A stretch of DNA of 64,000 nt from the NCBI GenBank assembly GCA_026018925.1, contig JAKSZU010000004.1:15268964-15332963 (forward strand), written 5' to 3'. The translations under genes were made by a program, and so were the position numbers. Position 1 is the first letter of the stretch. Every line of letters starts with the position of its first letter. Shown here in pieces: positions 61,485 to 64,000 of this stretch. This DNA is from Tupaia tana (Eukaryota > Chordata > Mammalia > Scandentia > Tupaiidae). Below the pieces are notes generated by a model, which saw only the letters and a list, made by a program, of their open reading frames with translations, was not told where the DNA came from and ran no database searches.

Positions 61485-64000
61485 GTGAGCTCCCCAGCAC
61501 CAGCTCCTTCCCCTCTGACACTCCCCAGCTTCCAAGGCTGCCCCTTCCCTCGAGTCCAGCAAAGACTAAGTAGGAACCTTCTTCAGAGCAAGCAGTGATT
61601 ACCCGAAGCTGAAGGACACTGAAAGCACCCGAGGGCAGAGAGGCCAGGAGGTGCCTGGGGGTGTCGCTGGCCTGACTCTTGCAGACGATAGGCCTGGTAG
61701 ACTCTCGTGCCTCCAGAAACCCAGCTGCAGGTCCTCCTTCCACCTTCTCTAGCCAGCCCCCAGCAGCCCCCAGGGGCCCTGCCCTGGCCGTAGGTCCTGT
61801 GGGTGAGGAAATCTCGTGTCTCTAAGGCCAGACCCAGTGTTACTCCCCATCTCCATACCCTTCTGCTCCGACCTTGTAGCTGCCTCCTCACCCGCCTCTT
61901 TCCCCCGTGAGATATCTCTGACTGATCTTACGGGTCCTATTCTCTTTTCCAGCCAGAGGAGGTCTCTGTGGGCCCTGGGGCCACATACAGGACAGCAGAC
62001 CCCTCAACTTGAGGGTACTAGCTCCTAAACTCCTAAGTACTGACCGCCCTCCTCTTGGTACTTTCTCCTCTGCCTGGGGCTGGAGCCCCCAGCCTGGCAG
62101 TGAGTCCGGCTCCACTCCATACTGATGGGTGTAGGCAGGCAAGGGTCTGGGCCCATTCTTCTAGGGAGCTTCTGTGGCAGAATAGGGTCAGACCACTCTT
62201 TAGTAGACCACCCACCAAGTCCCTTCCCAAGGCCTATTTCCCAGCTCTGGGCCTACAGGGATACCTGCCAACTTGTCCGGGTCCATCCCCCCTTTCTCCT
62301 CAATCAGCTATCACCAGCCGCCCCAGGGGTGGCGTACCGCAGAGCTTAGACCATTCGTCTTCCAGTACTGGAGGAGAACGATGACAGACGGCCCTTCGCC
62401 TGCAGTAAGGAGCTAGTTGTTCTTTCTGGAGGTTCGGAGGATAGTTGGGGGTGGGAGCAGCTTAGCCTGCCCTGAGGGGTTCTCAGTGCAACTTGGAATA
62501 ACTCCACAGCCCTTTCCCAGGTGAGGCCAGGTGCAGGCAGTGTCAGGTAGGTAGCAAGCAGGAGAGAAGACAGAAGTCAGGTCCAGAAAGCCAGGTAGGT
62601 GGGGCAGTGGGGCAGTGGGGCAGGGAGGCCCATCCCAGAGCCAGGCGGAAGGAGGCGGCTGAGCTCTGCTGGGTCCAGGCATCAGGGCAGGGTGATCGTT
62701 GGGCTCAGCCAGCCGCAGCTTCCAGCAGGCCCACTGGCCACAGTGACCAGGCAGAAAATGGGCCTGAGGGGGCCCCCACTGATTTCAGTTCCCGAGGACC
62801 TGGGACCAGTGTCCTCAGAGCCTTTCTTGTCTTGAGGGCAGTTGAATTGGGGTCACAGGCAGGCACTTGGCAGGGGAAATGGGAGGGAGTTGGGTCTGCC
62901 TTGTGGAACCCCAGAGAGCCTGGGGCTGCTTGCTCACCCTGACCTTCCGCCATCTACCCTGGCTCATCCTTTCCTTCCCCCGTGGACACCTGTCACAGAC
63001 ACCCTGGGGACTGGAACACCCTGAGGGCAGCTCCTATCCACGTTCACCCTGAGTGCCCAGTCACCATAGGTACCCTGGATTGAATTGGAATTGGGTCAAA
63101 CAGCAGTTCCGGTTTGCTGTCGGGCAGGCTGGGAAAAGCCTGGAAGTCCAAATAAGGAGGGCAGGCCTAAGGAATGGGTCAGGGCCTGCCGGGGTGTTAT
63201 GGATGCTCCTTCCAGGAATACCAGGGTCAGTTCATTCAAGGCTCTGACAGTTCATCCACGGGGGTAAGGAAAGGAAGGAGAAAGAAAGGAATTCAGTTAG
63301 AGTCAGAGGGCTCATGACAGTCCTTGCAGTCAGGAAGCAGACAGCAGGCCTTGCCTTTCCGGGAACACTGGGGCACTCTGCGGACCTCCCTGCTCCAGAG
63401 CCAGACATAATTTGGACCTTCAGAGTGCACTGCTGGAGGAACTCAGTGATGCCCGGCCTCATGCTCCCCAGCCCGGGAGTGGCCCCGCCACACTCTGGCT
63501 GCCTGGCAGCCTATTCTTTAGTGCCCTTCTACCCCCAGCCCAAGGCTAATGCATTTCGGGACCTGTTCTTGCCCACTTCACTCCTCTGGCTTCTGAGCCC
63601 CCGTAAACATGAGAGAGGCTGCTCCTCCAGGCCCCCTCCTGCCTGGTGCCCTGACACAGCTCCTGGCCACTGGCTTGTCCCGCTGTTGCAGTGATGGTTT
63701 TGAGCATGCAGCCTCTGGGCTGCTGGAGAGCCCTCTGCATCTGTCCAGAGCCTCCCCTGTGGAATTCTAGCAGGAGGCAGCTCACTCTGAAGCAAGGCCT
63801 AGCTAGGCAGGGCTGGAACAGGTTTGCAGCCTCGGTCATGGCTGCTGCCTGCCACTTGCCCATGAGCAGTGTGACCTGATAGCGTGCAACTGTCCAGTAC
63901 CCAGGAGTCCCATTGGGATATAGGAAAAGGAAAGATGTGGGAAAGGAAGACCAAACAACACAGAAACAGCCTGGGCCAGGACTGGGCCAACTTCCTCACG
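61485..64000 (+). other. ST3GAL3: ST3GAL3 intron, 5' portion
   Basis: Sequence downstream of the last recognised exon. It is GC-richer than the 40-53 kb region and free of the tRNA SINEs found elsewhere. A small tandem GGGGCAGT repeat lies at 62600-62621. I see no exon: the next conserved coding segment does not appear before the window ends. Confidence 0.85.

Noticed and set aside
61485-64000. Next ST3GAL3 exon (SASDGFWK...)
   Set aside because: No matching coding stretch with splice sites was seen before the end of the window.
1-64000. Endogenous retrovirus or LTR element
   Set aside because: No paired LTRs, primer-binding site or gag/pol-like coding remnants were recognised; small solo LTR relics cannot be excluded by eye.

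Overview
The window is nuclear DNA of a placental mammal. It holds part of one protein-coding gene, ST3GAL3 (beta-galactoside alpha-2,3-sialyltransferase 3), read on the + strand. Four consecutive internal coding exons lie in the last 8 kb (56235-56329, 60082-60145, 60953-61048, 61298-61484). Each has canonical AG/GT splice sites and the phases join without a break. The exons for the cytoplasmic tail, membrane anchor and stem should lie upstream of the window, and those for the C-terminal half of the catalytic domain downstream. I searched for the neighbouring upstream exon and the next downstream exon and did not find either. About 56 kb of the window is therefore one very large intron, followed by three complete short introns and the start of another.

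The species is suggested by the SINEs. More than 80 insertions belong to one tRNA-derived superfamily that is not Alu, B1/B2, rabbit C, CAN, ERE or VES. I name its forms as follows. SINE-L is about 250 nt: a tRNA-like head reading GGGACCAGCAGTTAGCGTAATGG, a body with a C-run/G-run palindrome and a CT-rich tract, then CTATAGCRAAAACCTCTCC and an A tail. SINE-S is about 150-190 nt: a head like GGCCAGCAGGTGGCGTGGTGG, a short CT-rich tract, then GGTCAAATT and an AT-rich tail. SINE-C and SINE-D are older, divergent types. This repertoire would fit a colugo (Dermoptera, CYN-type SINEs), but that assignment is from memory and only moderately likely.

Layout. 1-5.7 kb: SINE clusters, old L1 fragments and a Tigger-type MITE split by two SINEs. 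6-20 kb: MIR/L2 relics, mostly single-copy-looking intron and scattered SINEs. 20-39 kb: extensive antisense L2 relics with SINE insertions, a MER20-like hAT MITE at 34.3 kb and microsatellites. 39.6-43.2 kb: an L1 3' half broken by SINEs. 44.5-51 kb: the 3' end of another old L1, scattered over 6.5 kb by about 15 SINEs and a decayed 2.4-kb mariner. The mariner itself landed inside a SINE and was later hit by more SINEs. 51-55 kb: more SINE nests. 55-64 kb: the ST3GAL3 exons, with few repeats.

No second gene, RNA gene, CRISPR array or prokaryotic system is supported. The most interesting material is in the mobile elements: a probably lineage-specific mariner and its matching 56-bp MITE, a SINE subfamily with an altered Pol III B box, and multi-level nests whose target-site duplications give an insertion order.
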